From the NCBI GenBank assembly GCA_023101725.1, contig JALJCO010013441.1, positions 62,001 to 126,000 on the forward strand: DNA of 64,000 bases. The letters run 5' to 3'. Origin of the DNA: Atherinomorus stipes. Its lineage: Eukaryota; Chordata; Actinopteri; Atheriniformes; Atherinidae. How positions within the stretch are numbered: position 1 is the first letter of the stretch; each line of letters begins with the position of its first letter. The notes beneath the pieces are model-generated. The model had not been told where the DNA came from. It saw only the letters and a program-made list of their open reading frames with translations, and did not search any database. This document shows, one piece after another, positions 22,701 through 30,353 of this stretch. A program made the translations under genes and the position numbers.

Positions 22701-24273
22701 TTCTAGGCAATGAGCAGCATCACTGAGTTTTTCAAAAGTGCAATAATCACGATTTTATGATAATTAAAATCTTAAACAGTAATGCTAATCATCAGGAAAT
22801 TGATCATGGTTTATCTTTTTTATCAGTAATTGATACATCCCTATGATGCAACATCAGTTTCTTCTTGTTCTCTGGTCAGTGGGTACGCAACAATTTGGTG
22901 CATTTTCACCTCTTACTGGTAAGACATGTGGACCAGTGCATTAAATGTGACAGCAGTAGTTAATTGTGTGTTATCACAAAGGGTCATCCTCTAAAAGTCT
23001 AAAATTAAAGCTTTATAACTGTCAAAATCTTCATAAATAAGGAGGATTAAGTGTTTTTTGGTGGATTTGGTCACTGGGATGATGCCAAAGTCAGATTTTA
23101 ATGATGGATAAGTAATATCTTTGTTGTTAATGTGTAAATACATAAAAAAAAAACCTAACATATAATGGTATTTAAGTTAGTGAAGAGCTAGATTTCCACA
23201 CCAAATTACTAAAATAACATTTTTACATGAAAATCGACTAAGACCTAGTGGTACTGGAGGTCTTGATATTCTATTATTGATCTACACATCACTACGAAGC
23301 AGCATTTAATCTAAAGAATTGCTAAAATAGAATAATCTACACGAAGTTTTAAAAGTCTATATGATTATGGTTTTTGAATAACACAACTTTATCTAAAACT
23401 TCCCTGTAAGTAATCGAAATGTGACAGCTAGCATGTCTCCATCAATACCTGGTTTAGCTCATTTCAAGTACAACACGAAACAGAAAATACGAGTCATGTT
23501 GTTTTAGATTTATTTACTTAAAGATAAACCTGGTAAAGGTTTGTTGCAATAATATTTAGCGGTCCAAGCAGTGCGCGAGCTTGACAGCTCCGTTTTAGCC
23601 AGAAAGCTAGTTCAGTTAGCTTGAAGCATTGTCCTTAAACTATTATGAAGCTAATGCTAACTTAAAGCTAACTATGCAGCATTAAACTAAATTCCGCTCC
23701 AAACAAGACACTTATCAAAACCTGTCAGTCTGATGCGCGTAATCCGCAAAAATCAACCGCTTTTGTTTACCCCCGGCGGCAGCAGCGTGTCCGCTGCCTG
23801 ACAGGCTGGTTGTCTGACACATTAGCCTGCTGAGCTAGCTGTCAAACAGCGGCAGTTAGCAGAGGAGAAAGCACTTCGACTTTGAAGGAGCCTCGACGGA
23901 CGGCGAACCGTCCGCGCCCCGGAGGGCTGCATTTCCACGGGGAACGTGTGAGCTTTCAACACGGAGATGCACGGTTTCACCCAGTCATGCCCCGAAGCAG
24001 CCGTGCCCCACCCCGGCTCGGTGTCAGACCGGGTAAGGTGCACTGTCATCGGGGACTGCAGGCAGCAGAGTCCGGGGCTCGCGCCGTAGGGGCCGCATCG
24101 TTGCCCTCAAACTGCAGCAGCCTCCAGTTTTAGCACACACTCCGATAAAAGCCTCGGGTATGTCCACCAAACCTCCGCACACTCACCAAAATACGTCTTC
24201 CCATTGAAACCTTACCGTATATGGGTCTGAGTCTCCTGTCGTTGGGGTCTTGCACATGGCCTCTCGCCGCCAT
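2222..24273 (-). CDS. naa25: NAA25, NatB auxiliary subunit (5' two-thirds, 16 exons)
   Basis: N-alpha-acetyltransferase 25 (yeast Mdm20) is the large TPR-rich scaffold of NatB. It binds the catalytic subunit NAA20 and ribosomes, and the complex acetylates nascent proteins starting Met-Asp/Glu/Asn/Gln in the cytosol. Spliced minus-strand exons are 24216-24273, 17452-17537, 17105-17243, 16907-17025, 16726-16800, 16532-16639, 13098-13176, 12815-12926, 10036-10125, 9791-9963, 9602-9714, 7826-8033, 5945-6034, 2645-2825, 2445-2544 and 2222-2373. All junctions are GT-AG and keep one frame for 627 codons plus 2 nt. The first exon starts [19 protein letters not shown], as in vertebrate NAA25. The family is about 970 residues, so roughly 340 C-terminal residues lie beyond the left edge. 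No stop or frameshift is seen, so the gene looks functional. Exon boundaries were worked out by eye from the sequence and recalled family similarity. Confidence 0.95.
2445..2544 (-). CDS. naa25: NAA25 coding exon 15
   Basis: Encodes [20 protein letters not shown] and FHSNQKD. Ends in phase 0 at GTAAGT. Confidence 0.95.
2645..2825 (-). CDS. naa25: NAA25 coding exon 14
   Basis: Encodes [20 protein letters not shown] and a Leu-rich helix ([20 protein letters not shown]). Phase 1 in, phase 2 out. Confidence 0.95.
2827..3264. other. Intron sequence, nothing recognised
   Basis: NAA25 intron between exons 14 and 13; unique-looking, becoming AT-rich towards the microsatellite. No RNA gene or repeat family seen. 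Confidence 0.5.
3265..3346. repeat. (TA)n microsatellite
   Basis: About 40 TA dinucleotides directly at the left edge of a Tc1 remnant; it appears to have replaced that element's left terminal repeat. Shorter (AT)n and (GT)n runs lie at 4210-4341 and 4676-4711. Confidence 0.95.
3347..4212 (+). pseudogene. Degenerate Tc1-like transposon
   Basis: Broken frames still read [10 protein letters not shown] (helix-turn-helix part), GGSVMIWGC and [19 protein letters not shown] (end of the DDE domain). Many stops, and the middle of the transposase is shortened. The right end CCGGGCAGTGTA remains; the left repeat is lost in the (TA)n. Confidence 0.8.
4346..4646. mobile_element. CGCG foldback miniature element, copy 1
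   Basis: Near-palindrome: GGGCTGGGGAAAAATAT...ACTGAAATATT on the left mirrored by ATATTTCAGTGTATCGATAT...CCC on the right. Contains TCTCGCGAGA at 4451-4460. Other copies: 15868-16247, 46008-46394, 49183-49600, 56803-57041, 57380-57666, 60818-61091. Confidence 0.7.
4876..4964. mobile_element. Short retro-type insertion with 12-bp target duplication
   Basis: An 89-bp piece of a dispersed fish repeat (TCTGTACCGCTCATC...AGGGTCGCAGGGGG...CCAATCCCAGC) flanked by ATTATTAATTTA at 4864-4875 and 4965-4976. A related piece is at 16038-16150. The long target duplication suggests LINE-driven insertion. Confidence 0.6.
4978..5422. mobile_element. piggyBac-type miniature element, copy 1
   Basis: Terminal inverted repeats AGGAACTAGAGG / CCTCTCGTCTCT sit between TTAA at 4974-4977 and 5423-5426, the target site of piggyBac transposons. 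Contains TGACGTCA at about 5224. Second copy at 53503-54305. Confidence 0.7.
5945..6034 (-). CDS. naa25: NAA25 coding exon 13
   Basis: Encodes [20 protein letters not shown] through DLWTETG. Phase 1-1, GTGAGT donor. Confidence 0.95.
6160..7060 (-). mobile_element. TATCGGTCGAT-type element, copy 1
   Basis: ATCGACTGATACAGATTTTTTAGGGC at the left (start) and GGCCAGCTGATGTATCGGTCTC at the right are the ends of a family also seen at 44303-45073, 45135-45497, 47450-47823 and 57045-58229. It is interrupted by the AAGGTTATAATAG element at 6291-6806. Confidence 0.55.
6291..6806 (-). mobile_element. AAGGTTATTATAGTT-ended element, copy 2 (inverted, nested)
   Basis: Reverse complement of 1639-2152, from AAGGTTATAATAGTTTTGG to ACTATAATAACCTT, inserted in the element at 6160-7060. 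Contains a G12 tract near 6471-6484. Confidence 0.65.
7061..7825. other. Intron sequence, nothing recognised
   Basis: NAA25 intron 12 part. Several short open frames exist but none resembles a known protein or has splice support. Confidence 0.5.
7826..8033 (-). CDS. naa25: NAA25 coding exon 12
   Basis: The largest visible exon (208 nt). Encodes [19 protein letters not shown] through [10 protein letters not shown]. Donor GTGAGC; phase 0 in, phase 1 out. The 8080-9558 repeat element begins 46 bases upstream of it. Confidence 0.95.
8080..9558. mobile_element. TIR element with GCGAYGAAA tandem array
   Basis: CAGGGTTCCCAC at the left and GTGGGAACGCTG at the right, with the same internal TTTTCCAGGACTTTTCCAG and AAGTTATCACAACATAGAC blocks as 466-1596. 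The array has a different composition (GCGACGAAACTGC, GCGATGAA) and a higher-order repeat from about 8700 to 9440. It fills an NAA25 intron to within 50 bases of both exons. Confidence 0.6.
8700..9440. repeat. Three-copy higher-order tandem repeat
   Basis: A unit of about 232-240 bp, marked by AACGTAGCGGGCAACGTAGTG after an A-run, recurs at 8845, 9077 and 9317. Copies are nearly identical, so the expansion is recent. Confidence 0.85.
9602..9714 (-). CDS. naa25: NAA25 coding exon 11
   Basis: Encodes [19 protein letters not shown] through LLSPDQHVQ. Its 3' donor lies about 45 bases from the edge of the 8080-9558 repeat element. Confidence 0.95.
9791..9963 (-). CDS. naa25: NAA25 coding exon 10
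   Basis: Encodes [20 protein letters not shown] and the [18 protein letters not shown] stretch. Starts in phase 2 and ends in phase 1 at GTAAAA. Confidence 0.95.
10036..10125 (-). CDS. naa25: NAA25 coding exon 9
   Basis: Completes Asn and encodes [20 protein letters not shown] and the SWSPPEEGE signature found in the family. Confidence 0.95.
10235..11353 (+). mobile_element. TAGGGATGTTC-ended element with internal VNTR, copy 1
   Basis: Starts TAGGGATGTTCAATATTGGC and ends GCCGATAATAATCTGACATCCC. Shared inner phrases (GATATTGTCCAACTCTTAAATT and AACCAGACATATTATCAGCAGC) identify copies at 26344-27030 (inverted) and 60570-61369. The three copies differ mostly in repeat number of the 34-bp unit. 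Confidence 0.65.
10448..11030. repeat. 34-bp minisatellite TATCAGATACTAGCAGG
   Basis: About 17 units of 34 bp (TATCAGATACTAGCAGGTAT, then TACATACTACCG). Single-base variants alternate (ACATAC/AGATAC, CCGTA/CCATA), giving a readable internal variant pattern. Confidence 0.95.
11354..12814. other. Intron sequence, nothing recognised
   Basis: NAA25 intron 8; unique-looking. Short open frames here have no recognisable homology. Confidence 0.5.
12815..12926 (-). CDS. naa25: NAA25 coding exon 8
   Basis: Completes a Glu codon, then [19 protein letters not shown] through HKLLLK. Ends two bases into an Asn codon at GTGAGT. Confidence 0.95.
13098..13176 (-). CDS. naa25: NAA25 coding exon 7
   Basis: Encodes [20 protein letters not shown] and IRGPLG. 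Phase 0 start, phase 1 end at GTATGT. The intron before it carries the 25/26-bp minisatellite. Confidence 0.94.
13177..13889. other. Intron sequence, nothing recognised
   Basis: NAA25 intron 6 upstream of the minisatellite; no repeat family or RNA gene seen. Confidence 0.5.
13890..15680. repeat. 25/26-bp minisatellite CAGCATCCAGAACCTTTAATCCCAGT
   Basis: Roughly 65-70 units, alternating CAGCATCAGAACC (25 bp) and CAGCATCCAGAACC (26 bp) forms, with a few variants (GTCTGCATC). Interrupted by an A20 run near 14132. The left edge is the most decayed, the right the most uniform. It lies in an NAA25 intron. Confidence 0.95.
15868..16247. mobile_element. CGCG foldback miniature element, copy 2, with nested fragment
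   Basis: Begins GTGGGAAAAATATTG and ends GTATCGATATTTTTTCCCAGCCC. TCTCGCGAGA at 16022-16031. The repeat fragment at 16038-16150 (CTTATCCAGTTCAGGGTCGC) is inserted within it. Downstream to 16531 is flanking sequence like that beside copies 3 and 4 (GATCGGTTAAATATCGGTGG). Confidence 0.6.
16532..16639 (-). CDS. naa25: NAA25 coding exon 6
   Basis: Encodes [19 protein letters not shown] followed by an acidic/basic helix ending EAEAE. Acceptor is CCAAG; the donor is GTGAGA. The open frame runs past the donor, but the splice restores the conserved [13 protein letters not shown] of the next exon. Confidence 0.93.
16726..16800 (-). CDS. naa25: NAA25 coding exon 5
   Basis: A 75-nt phase 0-0 exon encoding [19 protein letters not shown] within 25 residues, a well conserved family stretch. 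Confidence 0.95.
16907..17025 (-). CDS. naa25: NAA25 coding exon 4
   Basis: Completes Pro and continues [20 protein letters not shown] to KKMQQ, a TPR segment. Ends in phase 0. Confidence 0.95.
17105..17243 (-). CDS. naa25: NAA25 coding exon 3
   Basis: Encodes [20 protein letters not shown] and the following TPR helices up to REMHR. Ends one base into a Pro codon at a GTAAGT donor. Confidence 0.95.
17452..17537 (-). CDS. naa25: NAA25 coding exon 2
   Basis: Completes an Asp codon split with exon 1 and encodes [20 protein letters not shown] and onwards, the first TPR-type helix pair. Ends in phase 0 at GTGGGT. Confidence 0.95.
17538..18015. other. Intron 1 sequence, nothing recognised
   Basis: First part of the 6.7-kb NAA25 intron 1; no feature supported. 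Confidence 0.45.
18016..18550 (+). mobile_element. AAGGTTATTATAGTT-ended element, copy 3
   Basis: The best preserved copy: AAGGTTATTATAGTTAAC at the left, ACTATTATAACCTT at the right, with the GATTTTGAATGTCACACCAGA phrase inside. 18551-19572 holds nothing recognised. Confidence 0.7.
19740..21064. mobile_element. Middle element of the triple nest
   Basis: TAGGGATGTAACAATAACCGAT at the left; a decayed ATTTTTACATCCTTA at the right; GATTAACCG/TAATTATCG motifs in between. A related decayed copy ends near 22850 (AATTGATACATCCCTA). Confidence 0.5.
19762..20499. mobile_element. hAT miniature element with exact 8-bp target duplication
   Basis: Terminal inverted repeats TAGGGATGCACCGAT / ATCGGTGCATCCCTA flanked by ATAACCGA at 19754-19761 and 20500-20507. 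Eight-base duplication is the hAT signature. 738 bp, no transposase domain recognised. Confidence 0.85.
21158..21231. mobile_element. Deleted mariner-type miniature element
   Basis: Only the two ends remain, nearly joined: CAAAATTATTTATACCCTCC and AATAATTTCGAGGACGACTG. Confidence 0.55.
21593..22014. mobile_element. hAT miniature element TAGGGCTGCACGAT
   Basis: TAGGGCTGCACGATTCTGGC at the left, CGATTAATTGTGCAGCCCTA at the right, flanked by the exact 8-bp duplication ATGCAGAC (21585-21592 and 22015-22022). 422 bp, non-autonomous. A fragment of the same type lies near 57207. Confidence 0.85.
22387..22860. mobile_element. Mariner-type end plus decayed hAT end
   Basis: TACAGTCGTCCTCAGGATTATTC starts a mariner-type miniature element without a clear right end. 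Its internal ATTATAATTTAATGAAATAA is the uninterrupted form of the site hit by piggyBac at 4978. The tail near 22850 resembles the 19740 family. 22861-23560 is unremarkable. Confidence 0.45.
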
Positions 24274-24330
24274 GGTGGAGTTTACCTGCTGGGTTAATGT
24301 TGACGCATGCGTAGTGTGGCCCGCATCAGA
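23560..24330 (-). promoter_or_regulatory. GC/CpG-rich promoter area of NAA25
   Basis: CpG density rises sharply around 23740-24130 (start of intron 1) and continues through exon 1, unlike the AT-rich flanks. At 24303-24312, about 30 bases upstream of the ATG, lies ACGCATGCGT, which resembles the NRF1 site (GCGCATGCGC core); NRF1 often drives housekeeping genes. The transcription start cannot be fixed from sequence alone. Confidence 0.5.
24216..24273 (-). CDS. naa25: NAA25 coding exon 1 with start codon
   Basis: Starts at ATG in a strong context (GCCGCC before it on the minus strand is shared with the promoter area) and encodes [19 protein letters not shown]. It ends after the first base of a codon at a GTAAGG donor. 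The following intron is about 6.7 kb. Confidence 0.95.
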
Positions 24331-25369
24331 GGATTAAAGGATTTTTTTTTCTCTGCTGAAGACACATTATTAATGTATGGAAGTCCATTACTGTCAAAAA
24401 TGAAAGAAAAGACGGTAAAGTAAAAAAAGATATTTATGGAAAATAAATAATACTTCTTTTGATGCTAAAATGTGATGTTTTCTATCCGTGAAACACTATT
24501 AATGCATTAAAGACAATTATTGGCAAAATGGGGCGATATAAATAGATTTACATGTAAAAAAAAAGTTGACAAAATTTTAACAAATTCATAAATCTGAATA
24601 CAATGTGTATTTCTGGGTGAAAGAAATATATATACATTTTTTAAAATATTGACTAAAAGATTTCTAGAATTTCATAAAAGCACATTTAATTAAGGTTTTC
24701 ATACTTATTATTTTTTATATATATCACATTAATTTATCATAAAATTTTGACAAACAGTCACATTTTGATGGCTTTTTTAAAGAATACCCTTAATGATTTT
24801 TACCTATCTTTTTTATAGGTTCTTAAAAGATGATAATAGCAGTTGAAAGCTTTAAAAGAATAAAATAACGAAAGTAATTACAGTAATAGATGAGTTTACC
24901 CTATTTGATTCATATCTAAGTTTGATATATTTATCTTATCTTATGGGTATAAGGCCCTTCTTGATATTTAAATATTATGCTTTATTTATAGTTTGATATG
25001 TCGTTTAGTTGACATATTACAGCCCTGAAACGGCCATTTTGACAAATAATATATGTAAATTACTCACCTAATGATGATGTCACCAGGGTAAAAACAGCGG
25101 GAGTGTTAAATAAAGATGCAGTGTTGGATAGTCAGCAGTTGATCATCCTTCCTGTACACCGTTTCTTTCTGGAGATCATCAGCACTGTAAGTCAAAAACT
25201 TATTAAGAGATCAAACCGTTAAAGTACTTGCTGAAAATTATTACAAGAATAAAATTGAATAGGTGTACAGTGTTGTATTAAATACAAATTTTTGTGTGAA
25301 TCTGTCACACAGATTTGATTCTTTACTCACATTGGTACTTCTTTCTGTAAACTATGTTGTTTTGTAGTT
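24331..25369. other. AT-rich intergenic sequence, nothing recognised
   Basis: Between the NAA25 promoter and the next repeat; no open frame of interest and no upstream exon for the FIIND-CARD gene could be found. Confidence 0.5.
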
Positions 25370-26270
25370 TGTAAACTGGTGATGAAGCTTTAAAAATCAG
25401 AATTTCATGCGTGTTATATCCAAACTTTTCTTATAATGATGTTTTAACGTGGTACATCAGGTCTTTAAATAAGCTGGTATTAAACCTATTTTGGATCCTG
25501 ATCTTTAATTTGATTTAATTACAGACCGATATTTAAACTTCCTTTTATCTCTGAACTTATTGGGGGAAAAGTTGTTCTAAAACAATTTTTTACCTATTAG
25601 TTGAGAAAATGACCTTTCTGAAGTGTTTCAGTCTAGATATAAAGTTCGTTTTTTTGTTTTATCTGTTTGTTTTTTTTTTTTTTTTTGTATGTGTGTGTGG
25701 GTGTGTGTTTTTAAGAAACTAATTTGAAACTATGAAAGTATGTCAGAGGTTTCTGAACCACCATTCAGGTCATATACACGACAATTCAAATACAACTAAA
25801 ACATTAAAAGCATTACAGGTGGAAAAAAAGAAAAACATTTTAAAGTATATCAACATATAAAGAATAAATATATATGAAGTGAAAAGTATATGTACCAGTT
25901 GTAATGTATATCTTAAAACCGATTTGATTTTTCTTTAAATTCATTAACTCCATCAAACCCAGTTTGAAGGACTTTAATCACCTTTCTGTTATTATTTAGA
26001 CTGAAACACTTCAGATAGGTCATATTTCTCAACTAATGGGTAATAAACTGTTTTTTAACTATTTTTTTTTCCCAGAATTTCAGAGATAACAGTAAGTTTA
26101 TATATTGTCTGTATTCAAATTAAGGATCAGGACCCAAAATAGGTTCAATTCCAGCTAGTTTACATAATTGGCCAATGAAAAGAGAGAAACTTGTTTGATA
26201 ATTTATAGAAGTTAAAACATCCTTAAAAAGTTTGGATCCAACATAAAACAGATTATTAAAGCTTAATTTG
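25370..26270. repeat. Imperfect inverted repeat, about 270-bp arms
   Basis: CCTATTTTGGATCCTGATC near 25487 is mirrored by GATCAGGACCCAAAATAGG near 26127, and CTGAAGTGTTTCAGTCTAGA near 25619 by TAGACTGAAACACTTCAG near 25998. The spacer is about 350 bp and includes a T-run and (GT)n. Looks like an old foldback element. Confidence 0.7.
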
Positions 26271-26343
26271 CAAACTAAAAAACAAAATAGTCGATAGTAA
26301 GAAGTGAAAATAAAGATAGGTTTAAGAATTATAGAAACATAAT

Positions 26344-27030
26344 TAGGGATGTCCAATAATATAATCCGATATTCTGAGAATATCTGTAGTTTTCGATATT
26401 TTGAAAAATGAAAGATTTCGTTGCTCCGTAACAAAATCTCCCAAGATCTTGGTCCATTAGCAGTAGTCCAGCATGTACAAAAGCCCCTGTTATAGAGTCA
26501 TGTGACTACGGTGCAGCTGCTGCTGCTACAGACTGACCTGCTTTGAAGCTGCTGATAATATGTCTGGTTTTAAGTTGTTGGTTAAGTTGCCAAGTTGTCA
26601 CAAACATTAGAATTGGCCACATGTTGGCTAATAGCTGCTAGTTCTGATATATGGTGTTCTATCCTGCTGTTCTGAATATGGTAGTTCTAATACCTGCTAG
26701 CATCTGATATATGGTAGTATCTAATACCTGCTAGTATTGATATATGGTAGTATTAATACCTGCTAGTATCTGATATATGGTAGTATCTAATACCTGCTAG
26801 CATCTGATATCTGGCAGCCGGATGTCCAAAATGAACTCCTCTGGCTCAGTTGGGATTTTTGCTCTCAGAGCAGAGTATAGTTGTAAAAATATAGTCTCAA
26901 AATATGAGAAATACAACCTCACAGTTTTCTGCATATATCTGTGTCGGCTGATATCAGATATCGGAATTTAAGAGTTAGACAATATCAGTATATTGGATAT
27001 CGATAAAAATGCCTACTGTATATCAAACAT
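26344..27030 (-). mobile_element. TAGGGATGTCC-ended element, copy 2 (inverted)
   Basis: Inverted relative of 10235-11353, with about five units of the same 34-bp repeat on the opposite strand (TACCTGCTAGTATCTGATAT) at 26640-26815. 27070-27170 is a short piece of the GAGGATTAGGGCCACT family. Confidence 0.6.
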
Positions 27031-27396
27031 CGTCACTGAGTGTAGAGTTCAGTTTTTGGAAATATTAATGGAGGATTAGGACCACTGAAGAAAAAAAAAT
27101 CTGTCTGACCATCTGTCGGTGACCTCAGAATTTTATTTTTGTCTTCAGTGGCCCGAATCCTCTTCCGTATCTGTTTATGTCTGGGTTTTTTTTTTTTTTT
27201 TTTTTAATGGTTTGAAACTGTGAAACTGTGTCAGAGACCACCTGTCAGGTCACAACCTGCTCCCAACAGGTGCACAACAGCTAAAATTAATCAAGTTAAT
27301 ACATTTCAGCTATGAAGGGGAATATCTATCTATCTGTCTACACACACACACACACACACACACATACACAGTTGTGTAAAAAAAAAAAAGTTTGCC

Positions 27397-28180
27397 CAAA
27401 AATTTCAAATTTTTTAACAAAACAAAACAAATCAAAATTAATAAAAAAACCATCAATAAAGAAAAAACTAAAGGAGGGTAAAAAAAAAGAAAAAAAAAAG
27501 GTCAGATTAAAAATAAAATAGTTAAGGAAAAGAAAAGATTGGATGAATCAAGACTTGATTGGCAATCCAATCCAATAAGAAGAAGGGGGGGGGGGAGAGA
27601 GAGGGAAAAAAAAAATTAAAAGGGAGAAGAAAAAGGAAAAAAGGGTAGGGAGGGGGTGATAATGACAGAGGGGGGGGGAGAGAAAAAAAAAAAGAAAAAA
27701 AAAAATAAAGAAATAAAAGATAGATGAGAGGAGAGAAAAAAAAGTTAAAAATTAAGGTTATAAATTTGAGAAGAGAGAGGAGAAAAAAAAAAAAGTAATG
27801 AAGAAAGAGAAAAATAAAAATAAAATAAGAAGGAAGGAAAGAAAAAAATAAAAAATATAAAAAAAAAAAATGTTATAAATAAAAAAAGAGAGTGTTGAAA
27901 TGAAATGAGAAGTAAATATAATAAGGGAAAGAAAAGAACCTCAATTAATCTAATAAAAGAGAAAAGAAAAAAAAAAGGTGAGAAGAGAGGAATTGAAAAA
28001 AAAAAATGAAAAATAATTAAAAAATAAGTAAGGAGAGAGAAATATATAGAGAAAAAAATTATAATTATAATGAAAAAAAGAGAGAAAGAAAAAAAAATTT
28101 TGGAGAAAAATATAGATAAGGGAGAAAAAAGTGGGGAAAAAAAAAAAGAAAAAATAGGAAAAAAAGAAGGATAGAATTCC
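27397..28180. repeat. Purine-rich (A/G) tract
   Basis: Nearly 800 bases almost devoid of C on the plus strand, made of GAAAA, GAGAGA and GGGG runs. A strong candidate for unusual DNA structure; no coding signal. Confidence 0.9.
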
Positions 28181-28202
28181 TAATTTTAGAATATTAGTAG
28201 GT

Positions 28203-28480
28203 GAAGAAGGCGGTTCTAGAAACCTGTTTTATATGGGAGTTGAAAGACAAATCCTGGTCAAAAATGACTCCAAGATTCTTCACTGTGGTGCTGGAAGCCA
28301 AATTAATGCATCCAGATCAACTATAAAGCTAGATAATTTAGTCCTGAGTTTTTCGGGTCCAAAGACTATAACCTCGGTCTTGTCTGAATTTAGAAGCAGA
28401 AAGTTCAGGGTCATCCAGGTCTTTATGTCACTAAGACATCTTTGTAATCTAACAAACTGATTGGTTTCATCAGGCTTCAT
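28203..28480 (-). pseudogene. L2/Maui-type LINE reverse transcriptase fragment
   Basis: Minus strand reads DIKTWMTLNFLLLNSDKTEV then IVFGPEKLR, and after a frame break NLGVIFDQDLSFNSHIKQVS, RTAFF. These are the end of the reverse transcriptase domain of L2-type elements. Truncated at both ends. Confidence 0.85.
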
Positions 28481-28828
28481 AGATTAATTTTTTTGCATGC
28501 TTGTCACACTTATATGTTTCAGATCATAAAAAAAATTAAATATTAGACAAAGATAACACAAGTAAACACAAAATGCAGTTTTTGAATAAAGATTTTTATT
28601 CGTAAGGGGGAAAAAAATCCAAACCTACATGGCCCTATGTAAAAAAGTGATTGCCCCCCCCTGTGAAAACAAATAACTGTTGTTTATCACATTTTGGAAA
28701 GCTGAGTTCAATTTGTTCTATCCACATCCAGGCCTGATTACTGCCACACTTGTTCTCAATCAAGAAATCACTTAAATAGGACCTGCCTGATGAAGTTAAG
28801 TAGACAAAAAGATCCTCAAAAGCTAGAC

Positions 28829-29917
28829 ATCATGCTGCCATCCAAAGAAACTCAGGAACAAATGAGAAACAAAGTCATTGAGATCTATCAGTCTGGAGAA
28901 GGTTCCAAAGCCATTTCTAAAGCTTTGGGACTCCAGAGAACCACAGTGAAAACCATTATCCACAAATGGTGAAAACATGGAACAGTGGTGAACCTTCCCA
29001 GGAGGGGCCGACCGACCAAAATGACCTCAAGAGCACAGCGACGACTCATCCAAGAGGTCACAAAAGACCCCAGAACAACATCCAAAGAACTGCAGGCCTC
29101 ACTTGCCTCAATGAAGGTCAGTGTTCATGACTCCCCCATCAGAAAGAGACTGGGGGGCAAAAATGGCTGCATGGCAGAGTTCCAAGACCAAAACCACTGC
29201 TGAGCAAAAAGAACATAAAGGCTCGTCTCAGTTTAGCCAGAAAGCATCTTGATGATCCCCAAGACTTTTGGGAAAATACTCTGTGGACTGACGAGACAAA
29301 AGTGGAACTTTCTGGAAGGTGGAGGTCCCATTACATCTGGCGTAAAAGTAACACGGCATTTCAGAAAAGGAACATCATAGCAACAGTAAAATATGGTGGT
29401 GGTAGTGTGATGGTCTGGGGCTGTTTTGCTGCTTCAGGACCTGGAAGACTTGCTGTGGTAAATGGAACCATGAATTCTGCTTCTACCGAAAAATCCTGAA
29501 GGAGAATGTCCGGCCATCTGTTGGTGACCTCAAGCTGAAGCACACTTGGGTTCTGCAGCAGAACAATGATCCAGAACACACCAGCAAGTCCACCTCTGAA
29601 TGGCTTAAGAACAACAACATGAAGACTTTGGAGTGGCCTAGTCAAAGTCCCCACCTGAATCCCATTGAGATGCTGTGGCATGACCTTGAAAAGGCGGTTC
29701 ATGCTGGAAAAGCCTCCAATGTGGCTGAATTACAACAATTCTGCAAAGATGAGTGGAACAAAATTCCTCCACAGCGCTGTAGAAGACTCACTGCCAGTTA
29801 TCACAAACGCTTGATTGCAGTTGTTGCTGCTAAGGTGGAACAACCAGTTATTAGGTTTAGGGGAAGCAATCACTTTTTCATGCAGGGCCGTGGAGGTTTG
29901 GATTTTTTTCCCCCTTA
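28829..29917 (+). pseudogene. Tc1-like transposase pseudogene
   Basis: Order of motifs: ISKALGLQRTTVKTIIHKW (helix-turn-helix), RRGRPTKMTSRAQRRLIQEV (linker/second HTH), WTDETKVE (first Asp), VKYGGGSVMVWGCFAASGPG, QQNNDPEHTS (second Asp), SPHLNPIEMLWHDLEK (third acidic residue). Family length is about 340 residues, which fits. Stops after IHKW and QNHC and a frameshift after MNSASTEKS disable it. Confidence 0.9.
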
Positions 29918-30127
29918 AAAATAAAAATCTTCATTTGAAAACTGCATTTTCTGTGTAATTTGTTTCACATTTAAATTTGTTTGATGATCTGAAACAAAGT
30001 GTGACAAACATGCAAAAGAATAAGAAATCAGGAAGGGGGCAAAAACTTTTTCACACAACTGTATCCTGATTTAATGTTTTTCGATCAGGTTTTCCCACCC
30101 TGGGACTTTTCCTGATGAGGGATTAAC

Positions 30128-30149
30128 TTTATTTTTTCTTTTGTTTTAG
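30128..30149 (+). promoter_or_regulatory. Candidate splice acceptor upstream of the FIIND-CARD exon
   Basis: A T-rich run (TTTATTTTTTCTTTTGTTTTAG) ends in AG at 30148-30149, followed by about 200 bases before the coding ATG. This fits a 5' untranslated or N-terminal exon further upstream, but no such exon could be identified, and a Tc1 element ends 87 bases before it. Confidence 0.35.
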
Positions 30150-30353
30150 TGAACAGAAGCAAGAGAAACACAAAGGGGTGAAGTCTGATCTGAGGAAGTG
30201 ATTTGAGAATGAACTGCAGACGCATCTCCGCATCATCTCCAGGCCTCTGCTGCTCCTCCAGGTCTGCAGACTCTGAACGCAGCAACGAGACGTCAGCTGA
30301 AAAATGGAAAAAAAGCAACAAGACAGGAGTCATGTCTCAACAGAGTGACCAGA

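Larger units (their letters stand above)
27369..30061 (+). mobile_element. Tc1-like transposon split by a purine tract and L2 fragment
   Basis: Right end CACACAACTGTA (30050-30063) pairs with CAGTTGTGT at 27369 next to a (CA)n. The left terminal repeat breaks off after TTTGCCC at about 27396 and resumes near 28470 (TTTTTGCATGCTTGTCACAC), as shown by comparison with the intact right repeat. About 1.1 kb was therefore inserted into it. A solo end of the same family is at 50632-50815. Confidence 0.75.

Noticed and set aside
24216..24330. Bidirectional promoter driving the FIIND-CARD gene
   Set aside because: No exon of the plus-strand gene was found between 24330 and 30149, so there is no support for a shared promoter.
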